64,000 bases of DNA. Source: Semisulcospira habei. Taxonomy: Eukaryota; Mollusca; Gastropoda; Semisulcospiridae. The position numbers and the translations under genes were made by a program. Location: positions 89,617,035 to 89,681,034 of the forward strand of contig BTPG01000006.1 of NCBI GenBank assembly GCA_036245525.1. The letters are read 5' to 3'. The notes under the pieces were generated by a model. The model worked only from the letters and a program-made list of their open reading frames with translations. It made no database searches and was not told the origin of the DNA. This document shows positions 30,123-40,432 of the stretch, in pieces (positions within the stretch are counted from its first letter, which is position 1; every line of letters starts with the position of its first letter).

Positions 30123-30510
30123 CTGACCCTTTTCATCCCGATACACTTTTGCTTGAAATAAATCTATGATAGTTCAAGGGTTGTGTTAGAATAGCTTGGA
30201 GCCTCAGGTGCCAAGCTATTCTGGCACCACCCTTGAACTACAATGGTTGATCTATCTCCTAATTCTGGGCAGCTGGGTGGCTCAGGGGTAGAGCGTTCGA
30301 CTCTCGTCCAAAAGTCCCGGGTTCAAATCCATCCTCAAATTTTGTTCAGACCCCATTTGGTGCCCCATCTTTGAAATCACTTTCATGGTGGACAAGAGAC
30401 ATTAAGCCCTAAATGTTTAACATTTTTTTTTATCCCCTAATCTGTAATGCAGCCTACATAGGACAATAAGCAAATAAAAAAAAAAATCAGCCTCAGGATG
30501 TTATGGGTTA
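30123..30510 (+). mobile_element. Family B MITE split by a SINE
   Basis: The left part has CCCTTTTCATCCCGATACAC and the hairpin at about 30,170-30,240. The right part at about 30,431-30,510 has CCTAATCTGTAATGCAGCC and ends ATGGGTTAA. The tRNA-derived SINE at 30,267-30,430 lies between them. Confidence 0.7.
30267..30430 (+). mobile_element. tRNA-derived SINE
   Basis: The tRNA-like head has box A TGGCTCAGGGGTAGAGCG and box B GGTTCAAATCC, and the body ends CATGGTGGACAAGAGACATT. The flanking duplication ATCTCCTAATTCT (30,254-30,266) and TATCCCCTAATCT (30,431-30,443) differs at few positions. RNA polymerase III promoter boxes are visible. It is not a tRNA gene, as the acceptor stem does not close. 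Confidence 0.75.
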
Positions 30511-30715
30511 AAAAAAACAGCTGTTAAACATCACTCATACTTTAATTTCTGTCTGCCCTGTTTCCCCTCTAAATAAAGGAATGAATATCAATTATCAGGT
30601 AACATAAAAATATCTGTTTTACTACCAGACATAGACCATTATGTAATGTGTGACCAAGTTAATAATTTGATTCTTATCAGTTATACTGTTTGCTGCACTG
30701 ACTGTGATGTAAGAC

Positions 30716-30843
30716 AGTGGAAGCTGGCACCACCCTTGAATTAAAGCCATTGGTCTATATCCTTATCTGTAAGTACTATAATGTAGCTTGCATATGGCAG
30801 TGTACAAATTTGAAGCTGTTAGCCTCAGTATGATATAGGTTAA
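30716..30843 (+). mobile_element. Family A MITE, right half only
   Basis: Starts at CTGGCACCACCCTTGAA and runs through GGTCTATATCCTTATC and GCAGTGTACAAATTTGAAGC to ATAGGTTAA at about 30,842. The left half including one hairpin arm is missing. Confidence 0.65.
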
Positions 30844-31139
30844 TGTAAAACAGTAACATGGGAGATTTAAGATTTAAAAGTTCATAGCCTGAGACAAAAA
30901 TTCAGTCGCCTCTCAAATACCAATGTGTGGTGCTGAGATGCTCTTTTGAGCTCCAAAATGAGTGGTCTTCAGCCAGTCTACCCTTTATGAAGTTTCAAAG
31001 TTGTCCAAAGATTTTCTGAGTCATCATGGGCAACCTCTGAGTAATTTTGCCTAATTCTGAGCAAGGCAAACTGCAATAAATTTCTGTATAAATAATGAAC
31101 AGTATGAACTGGTCTTTTGAAGAAGAAAAATCCACTCAC

Positions 31140-31300
31140 GCTTCTCGTTCCTCTCTGTCTCGCTTGATACGCTTGAGCTCGCGGACTTTCCATGTTTCAT
31201 ACTCCTCTTCGTCGTTTTCATCGTCTGTGTTGATGTCACCCAGCATGTCGTCCACCTGTCGTTCCTCCTCCATCTCCTTCCTCAACTCTGTCTCTGCCAT
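31140..31300 (-). CDS. MFAP1: MFAP1 exon (NTDDENDEEEYE block)
   Basis: 161 nt, phase 0 start after CCTGTCACAG, ending with two nucleotides of an Ala codon before GTGAGTGG. It encodes MAETELRKEMEEERQVDDM, then NTDDENDEEEYETWKVREL and KRIKRDREEREA. The acidic/TWKVREL block is diagnostic for MFAP1. The Met at the start is internal, not an initiator, because the upstream exon at 50,797 joins in phase. Confidence 0.96.
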
Positions 31301-31334
31301 CTGTGACAGGACAAAATAAACAACAAATTTATGT

Positions 31335-31410
31335 TTAACCCCTTCACTGCCAGTAATCATGAATTTCACGTCTGAAACCACTACACACTGACCGACACTC
31401 ATGTGAAAAA
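31335..31410. mobile_element. Truncated family D MITE
   Basis: TTAACCCCTTCACTGCCAGT and CACTGACCGACACTC match the left part of the MITE at 2170-2399. The copy stops where DIRS-2 begins at 31,411. Confidence 0.5.
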
Positions 31411-31666
31411 TTCATTTTTCTCTAAAAGGTATTTTTTCGAAAAATACTTACCGATGACATGACTACATGGGAATATCTACTTCTAGGCTCAATTTTAGCC
31501 TACTTGCCCGTTGTGTGCCCACACAACCCGAGAGGCCCTCGGGGAACCCCCCAGAGGGGCCGAGAGTTATCTTCCCATACCTGCCTTACCAGATCCGGTC
31601 ACGAGACCATTCAGTCTGATACTTCGCTCGAAAGCGGCAAGCGGGGCAGGAGGGAGGGTTATCCGA

Positions 31667-31768
31667 GTCATGTCATCGGTAAGTATTTTTCGAAAAAATA
31701 CCTTTTAGAGAAAAATGAATTTATTTCCTCAAAAACATTACCGATGACATGACTACATGGGAGAATTG
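31667..31768. repeat. DIRS-2 internal complementary region
   Basis: The segment reads as the junction of the two element ends: TAAGTATTTTTCGAAAAAAT continues to GAAAAATGAATTTATTTCC and ACATTACCGATGACATGAC. The left half is the inverse of 31,411-31,455, and the right half is the inverse of about 37,528-37,565. This matches the role of the DIRS internal complementary region as a template for completing the ends. Confidence 0.88.
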
Positions 31769-31924
31769 CGAAGAGGAGGCGGGTGCCGCCCACAACTCCC
31801 CCAACAGGACAACGCCGTCCACCCCGTGGCACACTCCCGACAATTTTAGCGAAGTGCATACCTACGGTGCCGGTGGCACCGGGAGGGAGTGTTGCGTCGC
31901 GGCGATGTCCCCCACCAGTGCGAG

Positions 31925-32255
31925 ATTGTCTCGCTGGCTAGCCAGGTCCCGGAGGTAGAACGGGCAAGACCGACTCGGTGTTTCAGCCCACGGCTGCCAC
32001 GATGTCCCTGACAGTGCCGTTTCGCTCAAACGCGACGCTCGTGGCCATAGCTCGTACCTCGTGTGCGAGAATGTGCAGCCTCTTAGCTCCCTCAGGGGCT
32101 ATCTCTTGATTAGCGGAGCGTATGACCCAGCGGAGCCAGGAAGAGATCATCTGGACTATAATGTCACGCTGTTTGGGTCTTAGAGGTAGGAAGAGGCGCG
32201 ACCGCCCCCTGCGGACGAGCTTAGATCGCCGCAGATAGATTTGAAGGGCGCGCAC
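31925..32255 (-). pseudogene. DIRS-2 tyrosine recombinase, C-terminal part
   Basis: LQIYLRRSKLVRRGRSRLFL, then ILAHEVRAMATSVAFERN with an intact HxxR box, then DIVAAVG followed by TGA where Trp (TGG) is expected. The block FYLRDLASQRDN with the candidate nucleophilic Tyr follows in a shifted frame at about 31,925-31,955. It is inactivated by the stop and one frameshift. Confidence 0.75.
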
Positions 32256-32288
32256 GGGATCCTGTAGCCTGGTCTCCTGGGACCGGGG

Positions 32289-32693
32289 TCAGTCTCTCAG
32301 CGGCCTAATGGTGATCCCTTGAGGCGGAGTTAAAGGAGACCTGTTATTGCCAGAAAGGCCGGGTCCGTGAGCAGCCGGACGGAGCCGTCTGTTCGGAACT
32401 GCAGACCGGCAGGGCGCGCTGAAGGCGCCTGTAGCTCGCTCCCGCGCGAAGCGGGTAGCAAGTGCCAGCAGGAAGCAAGTCGTGCGTGCCAAGTCCGCGA
32501 GCTGGGCTAAAGGTAATGGTACGAAGCGGGCGGAGTTCAACCACGTGAGCACCCAGGGTAGGTCCCAGCGAGGAAGGAACGAGCGGAGTGTCGGGCGCTG
32601 GATGCCGAAGTGTCCCATAAGGTCGGCTAGGTCCTTGCAGGCGCCCGGATCGGGTCGTCCCAGGTGACGATAGGTGTCCGCAATCATGGACAA
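32289..32693 (-). pseudogene. DIRS-2 tyrosine recombinase, core part
   Basis: Encodes MIADTYRHLGRPDPG, LRSFLPRWDLPWVLTWLNSA and ARTTCFLLALATRFARERAT. LPRWDLPWVL is the conserved opening of the DIRS catalytic domain. It is separated from the HEVR part by a frame change near 32,290. Confidence 0.75.
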
Positions 32694-33282
32694 GTAACCG
32701 CGTACCGTGATGAGGGCTAGGCCTTGGTCTCGGAAGAGCCAGAGAAGAAGTCCGCCAGCGGAGGATGCGTCAGATCCGTGGGCTTAAGGCCATGATCGGT
32801 GCACCAGGAACAGAGGACTCGCCATTTCCCTCGTAGACTCGAAGGGTCGACAGTCTCCGGGCCGCAGCGATCGCCTCCATTGCTGCACCTGAGTAGACTC
32901 TAGCTCCGAGAGCTTGCCGCACAACCTCCAGGCGTGAAGGAGGAGACACTCCGGGCAGGGGTGGAACAGCGGCTGGCGCGGTTGCTTGAGCATGGCCCGC
33001 GGGGTGGGCAGCAGCAGGGGCGGGTCTGTGGCGAGGCTGAGCAGGTCGGTAGTCCAGGAGCGGTTCCAGACGAACGGCGCGACCAACAGGAGTAACGCCG
33101 AACAGCCCCAAGTTAGAGGAGGACTTAGGGAACCAAGACGGTAGGGGGACAGGTATAGGCCACAAGTCCGTCCCCGGGAATGGAGAGCGCATCGACAGCC
33201 TAGGCAAGGTGGTCGGGAAGCGGGGAGACGAAGAGGGGGAGCTGGTGGTTCCACCTCGTGGCGACCAAGTCGACCTGGGGAG

Positions 33283-33594
33283 TCACCAGCGGGCGCAGAT
33301 CATCCGAAAGATGTCCTGTCGCAGGGTCCATTCCGTGTGTAGGAGTTGGTCGCGGCGAGACCAAGAGTCGGCCAGGACATTCAGGTATCCGGGAACGTGC
33401 CGGGCTTGAAGGATACTGCTCCGGTCCTCGCACCAACACATCTTCCTGTAGAGGAGCATACACAGGTCAGGGGAGCGTGTGCCACCTTGCTTCTGGATGT
33501 AAGCGACCACCGTCGTGTCGTCCGAAAGCACGAGAAGCTCCTGGTGTCCGAGGAGGTACTCCCCAGCCTGAAGGGCTCGCCAGACGGCCTGCAT
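33283..33594 (-). pseudogene. DIRS-2 RNase H domain
   Basis: Encodes LLVLSDDTTVVAYIQKQGGT and ILQARHVPGYLNVLADSWSR, the standard DIRS RNase H motifs including the catalytic Asp of LSDDT. The upstream LELKAV-type part is shifted to another frame. It is the best-preserved catalytic fragment of DIRS-2. Confidence 0.82.
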
Positions 33595-33600
33595 CTCCAG

Positions 33601-34386
33601 CTAGTTGATGTGGGTGTGCGCCAAGTGTGAGGGCCAGGAGCCCGCCGTCGCGAGGAACCGGGCAGGAGGTGGGCCCCCCACCCCGAAGGCTGGCATCGAC
33701 GCAAGGAGAGACCTGTGGCGGGGGAGGGAGGCTAAGGTAACTCCCGACGCTAGCCACGTAGGGTCGGTCCACCGACGAAGGTGCAGGCGGAGCATCTGGG
33801 ACACTGGGACCGCGGTCATCAAGTCTCCAGAAGACGTGAGCCAATGGAGAAGAAGATGCAGTTGAATTGGCCGGGAGTAGAGACGCCCTAGCGGGATAAG
33901 ATCCGCTGCGGCGGTTATGACACCGAGCAACTGAAGCCAGACTCTGGCGGGGGCTGCATCCTCCCGAGCTAACTGGTCGGCTAGAGCCGCCATCTTCTTG
34001 ATCCGGGGCGCCGGAAGGCGTACCGTGTTGAGGTTGGTAGCTTATTCCATACCCAGATGCCCAAACCGGTGGGAGGGAGAGAGATCCGACTTGCCGTCGT
34101 CTACTAGGAAGCCCAGGTGTGCCAGGAGGTGCAGGAGAGCATCTCTGTTCGTGGCTAGCGCAGTCTCCGAATGGGTGCGCAACCGGAGGACGTCCAGGTA
34201 GTTCGACGTGGACTGGAGGAGGACTGTCGGGCTAAGGCGACTAAGGCGTCCATCAGCCGAGTGAAGACCCAGGGGCGGAGGTTGAGTCCGAACGGCAATC
34301 CTACCGAAGGTGCTCAAGCGGTGCGCATCAGTGTCCTGAACTGAAAGTGGAATGGCAGGAGTCGGGGGCGCGACCGAGTCGCGCAA
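33601..34386 (-). pseudogene. DIRS-2 reverse transcriptase remnant
   Basis: 34,042-34,386 encodes TSNYLDVLRLRTHSETALAT, where the catalytic YLDD is YLDV, followed by LLHLLAHLGFLVDDGKSDLS. 33,601-33,993 encodes the connector LIPLGRLYSRPIQLHLLLHW. Everything N-terminal to motif C is missing, so sequence jumps from the RT end to the gag repeats. Confidence 0.75.
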
Positions 34387-36400
34387 GCTAGGGCTGACGT
34401 CTCTGCTGGCCAGACTCAGTGAGTAGGGCGCTACGCCGGCGTACAGATCCTCCGGAAGGATCAGCGGGCTTAACAGGGAGAGACGGGAGAGGAAGGCCAG
34501 TCACGTGGGACGGCACATGGCGGACTGCTGCAGGCCGGGCTCAGTGAGGCGGGCGCTGTGCCGGCAAACAGACCCTCCGGAAGGGTCAGCGGGCGTGGCA
34601 GCAGTGGCAGTCCTCTGATCAGCCATCAAGTGACCTGAAAGTGGAACGGAGGGAGTTGGAGCGCGACCGTGTCGCGCAAGCTAAGGCAGAAGCCTCTCTT
34701 GGCCAGACTCCGAGAGCAGGGCGCTATGCCGGCGTTCAGATCCTCCGGGGGAAGCGGCGACGATCCCGGCGAGGTGAATGATCCCTCCAGCGACGCTCGA
34801 GGGGCGAGCGTGAGTGTCTCGAACTGACGGTGGAACGGGATGAGTCGGGGGCGCGACCGTGTCGCGCAGGTTGAGGCTGACGTCTCTCCTGGCCGGACTC
34901 AGTGAGAAGGGCTCTATGCCGGCGTGTAGATCCTCCGGAAGGATCAGCGGGCTTCTCGGGGAGAGAGAGAGGATGAAGGCCAGTCAACGTGGGACGGCTC
35001 ATGGCGGACTGCTGCAGGCCGGGCTCAGTGAGGCGGGCGCTGTGCCGGTAAACAGACCCTCCGGAAGGGTCAGCGGGCGTGGCAGCAGTGGCAATCCTCT
35101 GGTCAGCGCACAACGCCGGGTCCCGACGAGCAGACCGTTCCGAGGGGCCGATGCGAGGAAGGGCGGTCGTTACCGAAGGGGCGGCGGAAGTGTCCACAGG
35201 ATCCGGACGAGAGATAGTAGACGGAGGTCGCTCTCGCCGATAAAACTCCAGAGGTCCGACGAAACGTCTCCGGCCAAGTCGCACAGACATCACGAGGAAC
35301 GAACCGCCGACCCGTAGACTGAGTCGCCGAACAGCAAGGGTCCACCCAAGGGGGCACGGTGAAGTTGCGCTCGCAGGTCCGGCGGCAACGTACTGCAGGG
35401 GCGGAGCAGGGCATCTCGACGCATGAGGTCGCAGTTGGCCGCAACCACCATCGCGTTGACCGAGGAATAGTAGGCGGCGCAATTGGCGATCTCCGCGAGG
35501 ACCAGCAGGTCTCCTAGGAGGGGAGAGATGGAAGGATGCCAGGATACCTCCACCCGACGAACCAAGGATTGAGTGAGGAGCTCCATAATACCCGAGCAGG
35601 CGAAGGTGTTACGGACCAAGGTCGCTGTCTTGTCCAGGCCCCGCATCGGGGACCGCCGCAGCAGAGTCAGACCGCCGGCTAGGGACACCGCCGAAGGGTC
35701 CAGCGTAGGCAGAGGGATGGAGAAGGCCTGGGAGAGTCCAGCATACCAGTCCCGCCGAAACAAGATGTCTAAATCCGCGGGCCAGCGACGGTCGGAGAAG
35801 AAGACCGGCTCCTGGGACGTGGCCAGCTGTAGGTGCGACGAAAGGATGTCTCGAAGACCCTTAAAGCCGGGCGGTTGGGGAAGCGACCTAAACTTCTTGA
35901 CCTGCCTCTCCGTGTCAACGAAGGCGGCGACCTTCCTCTTCAGCTCCGGGGAAGCTGCCGCGTGCGAGGTCGAGCGATCCTCGTCCAACAGAGCCGAGAC
36001 CGAGACTTCGGGTAGCAGGCTGAGCGCATCGTCCTGCAGGGGGCGTCGAGAATCCCGCTGACGGTGCTCGCAAAGCGAGCGAGAGCGCGGGCGTCTGGAG
36101 GAGGAACGGTGAGGATCAGGGTCGCAGCTGCGTCGCGACGGACGGTGCTGACGTCTCTCCGGGCCCTACTCCGGAAGTAGGCCACTATGCCGGCATGGCG
36201 ATCCTCCGGAAGGATCAGCGGGCTTGGTGCGGGGAGAGTGGAGAGGACGGCTCGTCAACGACGGACGGCTCAAGGCCGACTGCTGCTGGTCACTCTCAGT
36301 GAGACGTGCGCTAAGCCGGCAAACAGACCCTCCGGAAGTGTCAGCGGGCGTGGCAGCAGTGGCGGTCCTGTGGTCAGAACAAACCGCGAACCCCGAAGCG
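34375..36400. repeat. Tandem repeats in the DIRS-2 gag-like region
   Basis: A unit built from CTCAGTGAG, GGGCGCT, CCGGC, CAGA(T/C)CCTCCGGAAGG and GTCAGCGGGC recurs near 34,420, 34,545, 34,720, 34,900, 35,025, 36,185 and 36,310. In protein terms it is a repeated ADPSGGSxxRHxARLTE block. The higher-order period is about 480 bp for 34,375-34,850 versus 34,855-35,110. Confidence 0.7.
35290..35988 (-). pseudogene. DIRS-2 gag-like protein
   Basis: 232 codons open: MDEDRSTSHAAASPELKRKV, AAFVDTERQVKKFRSLPQPP, SQEPVFFSDRRWPADLDILF, then a helical part with SLVRRVEVSWHPSISPLLGD and NAMVVAANCDLMRRDALLRP. The position upstream of RT and the lack of enzymatic motifs fit the DIRS ORF1 (gag-like). It reads into ADPSGGS repeats with frame changes. 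Assignment rests on position and general DIRS similarity. Confidence 0.6.
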
Positions 36401-36559
36401 GGGACCGTTCCGTGCGGGAGTGGCCGAGGAAACAGCCAGGGCGGCCAACGTGTCAAAGGGCGCTGAACGCTCGTAAGCCGGGCGGGCACGCTCTCGGCGG
36501 TAAAAGGACCAAGGTCCGCCCACATAACCTCAGGCCAGGCCGCACACCGCTTACACTCT

Positions 36560-36815
36560 GGTATCAGAGTCAGTCCACCCAATCAATTTCAAATACAACG
36601 ATTTTGAACTTCCAAAATTACAGCAGCTCGCTTGAGCTTGCCCTTAGCACCACGTGAAAGTTCTGTGTTTACGTTCCGTGTGTGAGTGAATGCGCGTAAC
36701 TCGCGTGAGCGCGCTTGTTGGGCCCAGTTCGGGGCAGCGCTTTGAGCCGATTTTCAATTGGGAAAAAGCGCCTATTTAACGTGCTTATTATTATTATCAT
36801 CATTATTATTACACC
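36560..36815 (+). mobile_element. LINE 3' tail inserted in DIRS-2
   Basis: Contains GCGCTTTGAGCCGATTTTC, AAAGCGCCTATTTAACG and a (TTA)n/(ATT)n end at about 36,785-36,812. These are L2/CR1-style tails. It is not present in the related DIRS-4 and has no coding part. Confidence 0.55.
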
Positions 36816-37568
36816 TGCGGTCCGAGGAACCACCGAACGCGGTAGGGAGACCGCGTGAGTGTCCGTCGGCCAGCTAAGTCATCGCACCGGGAGCACAACG
36901 ACATTAACGAAGCGTAGGCGGGCTCCCGGTGAAACGTAATGGGGCACTCTCGGAGGGCTAACGGGGCTTTAAACGGGCTAACACACACGGAGCCCAAGGC
37001 CCACGTGCAAAACGGGCGCGACACGGCAACAGCCGACCGTGAGCTAATCAGGCACTACGCACTGAAACGAACCCCAAAGCAAAAGCAGGGAAGCACCCAC
37101 AGGCAGCCGGCTCTCAGCCCGAGGGCCGGCCGAGGGAACTACCGCTACCTTACCTCTGCAACGAAGGGAAGGGGGGGAAGGGCAGTCAAACCGCCGTCCA
37201 CAGAAGCAGAAGAATCCCCGCAAGTGGCCCAACGAAGCAGGAAGAGAAGGCCAGATAGAAGGCAGGGTAGAAGCGGGCGCAGAGCACACGAAGTCGGCAA
37301 CCAGCGTCGGTAGGCAGAAGACCGGTCGAGGCAGCGAGAGCGCGGGCCAGACACGTCTTCTCTCCACGAGCGAAGTAGAAAGACTGAATGGTCTCGTGAC
37401 CGGATCTGGTAAGGCAGGTATGGGAAGATAACTCTCGGCCCCTCTGGGGGGTTCCCCGAGGGCCTCTCGGGTTGTGTGGGCACACAACGGGCAAGTAGGC
37501 TAAAATTGAGCCTAGAAGTAGATATTCCCATGTAGTCATGTCATCGGTAATGTTTTTGAGGAAATAAA

Positions 37569-38240
37569 CACTTCTTCTTCTCTTCTTTTCTTTAGGGTTG
37601 AAACCTCTATGGAAAGGAATAACCCAATGTGTGCACATGTGAGGGGTAGGAAAATAATATGTGGCTAAAAGGGGTGGGTGCTACAGCAAAAACAGGTTAA
37701 AATTTGGTCTCTGTTGGGGAAAGAGGTGGGGGGGGGGGGGGGGTCAGTTTGCACTCACCCAACCTTCAGCAATGTGCTTGAAGGTGGGGAGAGAGTCTGT
37801 GGAGATGGCTTCTGGTGGCAGAGTTCCAGAGACAGATGGTCGAAGGGAAGAGGAATGGAGGTGGACATCAGTTCTTGACCAAAGTAACAGCAGTTTGTTT
37901 TTGTGGTCAAGAGAAGCTCGCGCTGAGGTGCGGAGAAGGCCAGTATGGGGCATGATGCTCACAAGGCACTGCATGATTTTGTACATCAATGCAGCCTTTT
38001 CTACTTGACGTCTGATGGGCTGAAGATCAAGGCTGGCAACAAGGGCAATGGTGCTGGATGTGGGGCTGAAAGTCTATAGTGATTGTTCGGACACAGATGT
38101 TTATGGGACCAAAAATCGGACTCAAGAACGCAGGACTAACAAGAGACATAAATCCTCATAAGACTCTGCGACTGTCCACTTTCAAAAAGTGCTGACTTTC
38201 TCCCTAAAAAAATCAGCAGTGCTAAAGTTGATTAAAAAAA
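37569..38240. other. Intronic sequence between DIRS-2 and DIRS-3
   Basis: No exon. It includes a poly-G run at about 37,730-37,743 and an unpaired family D arm (AAGAGACATAAATCCTCATA) at about 38,137. The rest is anonymous. Confidence 0.4.
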
Positions 38241-39061
38241 AAATGAATTTTTCTTTAAAATGAATTTTTTTGAAAAATACTTACCGATGGTATTACAGTT
38301 GGGAAAGTCCCTTAGCTAGCATAATTTTAGCCAAAATTTGGTTGTGTCCGTATAAGGGAGTGTTGGCAGGAGTGGGGCGCCATAGACCAGGCCATAACCC
38401 GACTAGCCTCCCCTTATTCCCATCCGGTACGAGATTACCCGGCATACCCCAGTTTAGTTTCTTAGCGAACTGGCGGCAAGCGGGGCAGGTGGGAGGGACC
38501 TTCGAGTAATACCATCGGTAAGTATTTTTCAAAAAAAATTCATTTTAAAGAAAAATTCATTTGTTTTCTCAAAACACATTACCGATGGTATTACAGTTAG
38601 GAAGAATCCCGAAGAGGAGGTGGGTGCCGCTATAGCGCCCCTAATGCCAACAACACCGCCCAAAGACCCGCCCTCCCGCAGCAAACTCCCGATAATTTTA
38701 GCTAAGATACCTGCGGCGCCTAGGGCGCCGGGAGGGAGTGTTGCGCTGCTGCGATGTCTCCCACCAGCGAGAGGTTCTGCCGCTGGGCGGAGAGGTCCCT
38801 CAGGTAGAAGCGGGCGAATGTGGTCTCAGCTCGCAAGCCCACCGCCGCCACAATGTCCTAAACTGCACAGGTGCTGACAAAGCGGGACTTGCGGCCATGG
38901 CTCTGACCTCGTGCGCCCTGATCTTCATACATTTGGCTGCATCTGGGCGAGGTCCTGGTAGGTCGAGCGGATCACTCACCGGCACCAGGAGGAGAAGGTC
39001 TGGGCTGAGATGTCACGTCTACCTGGGGACAGAGAGAGAAACAGGCGGGTGCGTCCTCTGC

Positions 39062-39720
39062 GCAGAGGCTTGGTCCGGCGCAGGTACACACGTAAGGCTC
39101 TCACCGGTTCCTGTCTGGTCTACCGAGTGGAGTCTGTCTCTCGAAAGGGCGGAAGTCATCATCTGTAGGGCAGCCCACAAGGCAACCACAACTTGGCCCG
39201 GAAGGTCGGTTCAGGTAGCTGTAGCACGGCGTCGTCCGTCCGGAACTGCCAGCAAACTGTGCGCGACAACAGCACGTACGTCACCTGACCCTGGAAGACG
39301 TGGCTAGGACACAGATAAGGCTCTCACCGGGTTCTGTAGTCTGTTCTCCCGGGTGGAGTCCGTCACACGTGAGGGGCGAAGTCATCATCTGTGTCGCCTA
39401 CAAGGAGACCGCGTCTTGGCCAGGAAGATGGTTCAGGTAGCACGGAGTCGGCCATCCGGCACTGCAAGCAATCTGGATGTGTCGACAGCGCGTACGTTCA
39501 CTGACCCTGGAAGACGTGGCTAGGACACACGTAAGGCTCTCACTGGGTTCTGTAGTCTGTTCTCCCAGGTGGAGTCCGTCAAACGTGAAGGGCGAAATTC
39601 ATCATCTGTATCGCCGTCAAGGAGACCGCGTCTTGGCCAGGAAAAAGGTTCAGGTAGCAGTAGCACGGAGCCGGCCTGGAGGCTGAGGTTAGGGCCACCA
39701 GGAAGCACCTCTTTCAAGTT
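39062..39720. repeat. About 210-bp tandem repeat in DIRS-3
   Basis: Three diverged units carry GTAAGGCTCTCAC, CTGTAGTCTGTTCTCCC, GTGGAGTCCGTCA, TCATCATCTGT and CGCGTCTTGGCCAGGAA. Units start near 39,090, 39,318 and 39,530. It lies in the decayed YR part of the element. Confidence 0.7.
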
Positions 39721-40410
39721 ACACCCGTCAAGCGCGCCAACTGCCGAGGTTCAAATGGACGGAGTTGAACCCCGTAAGCCCGCAAGGTAGACCCCTCATG
39801 GCCCAAGCGAAGCAGTGCTGGGCGTTGCCGAGCGATGTGACCCTCAGATCTGCGAGGTCTTACAGCTACCAGGGTCGGACCAGCGCACGCGCCGGTAGGT
39901 GTCGGCGAACCTAGCTAGGCAGTCCCGCAGGTAATCGGATCCAGTCCCTGGTCGTTGAATAGCCAGAGGAAGCACTCCGCCAGCTGGGGCTTCGTCAAGT
40001 CCGGAGGGAGAGAAGTTTGTCGTCAGTCCCGTCACACCGCGCTCGTCATCTCCCCTCGGAACTCATCTGGTTGAGGGTCTGCGGGCTGTCGCGGCAGCAT
40101 CCACTGCTGCCCTAGGGAAGGCTCTGCGGTAGAGGGCTTGCCGCACGAACTCCAGGCATGGAGGAAGAGAAGTTCAGGGCCCGGCTGTAAGGGCGGCTGT
40201 CCCGGTTACTTGAGCATCGTGCGAGGAGTGGGGAGCTGCAAAGGGGGGCATGTGGGGAAGAGCTGACCAGGACTGGAGAATCGACGAGGTGTACCGAACC
40301 AGGAAAAAGCCCACCAACCTTCGTAGCCGACAAGAGGCTCTCCCCGTGGCTGCAGACTGCGCTACTATCATATCCGCCGCAAACCTCTAGCAATAGGGAT
40401 TGTCGGACAA

Positions 40411-40432
40411 ACCCCCCCCCCCCCCCCCCCCC
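40411..40432. repeat. Poly-C run in DIRS-3
   Basis: About 22 consecutive C. No other feature is attached to it. Confidence 0.85.

Larger units (their letters stand above)
31411..37565 (-). mobile_element. DIRS-2: DIRS-type YR retrotransposon
   Basis: Complete terminal architecture. The low end is AAA|TTCATTTTTCTC and the high end GAGGAAAT|AAA. Inverted arms run about 31,445-31,618 and 37,381-37,545 and include TCTACTTCTAGGCTC and GAGGCCCTCGGGGAACC. The internal complementary region at about 31,667-31,768 fuses the complements of the 3' end (ACCTTTTAGAGAAAAATG) and the 5' end (ATTTCCTCAAAAACATTACC). Minus-strand order: gag, RT remnant, RNase H, YR. The RT palm is mostly deleted. A LINE tail is inserted at about 36,560-36,815. 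It lies in the 19.5-kb MFAP1 intron. Confidence 0.92.

Noticed and set aside
30267..30340. Possible tRNA gene on the plus strand
   Set aside because: It lacks a closing acceptor stem and has a SINE tail and flanking duplications.
31136..31402. Start codon for a separate gene at MAETELRK or MSVGQC
   Set aside because: The exon joins in phase to upstream MFAP1 exons, so the Met at 31,300 is internal; MSVGQC lies in intron and MITE sequence.
20937..32693. Phage-like or bacterial integrase genes
   Set aside because: The recombinase pieces sit with RT and RNase H between DIRS-type inverted arms in introns of an animal gene, so they belong to retrotransposons.
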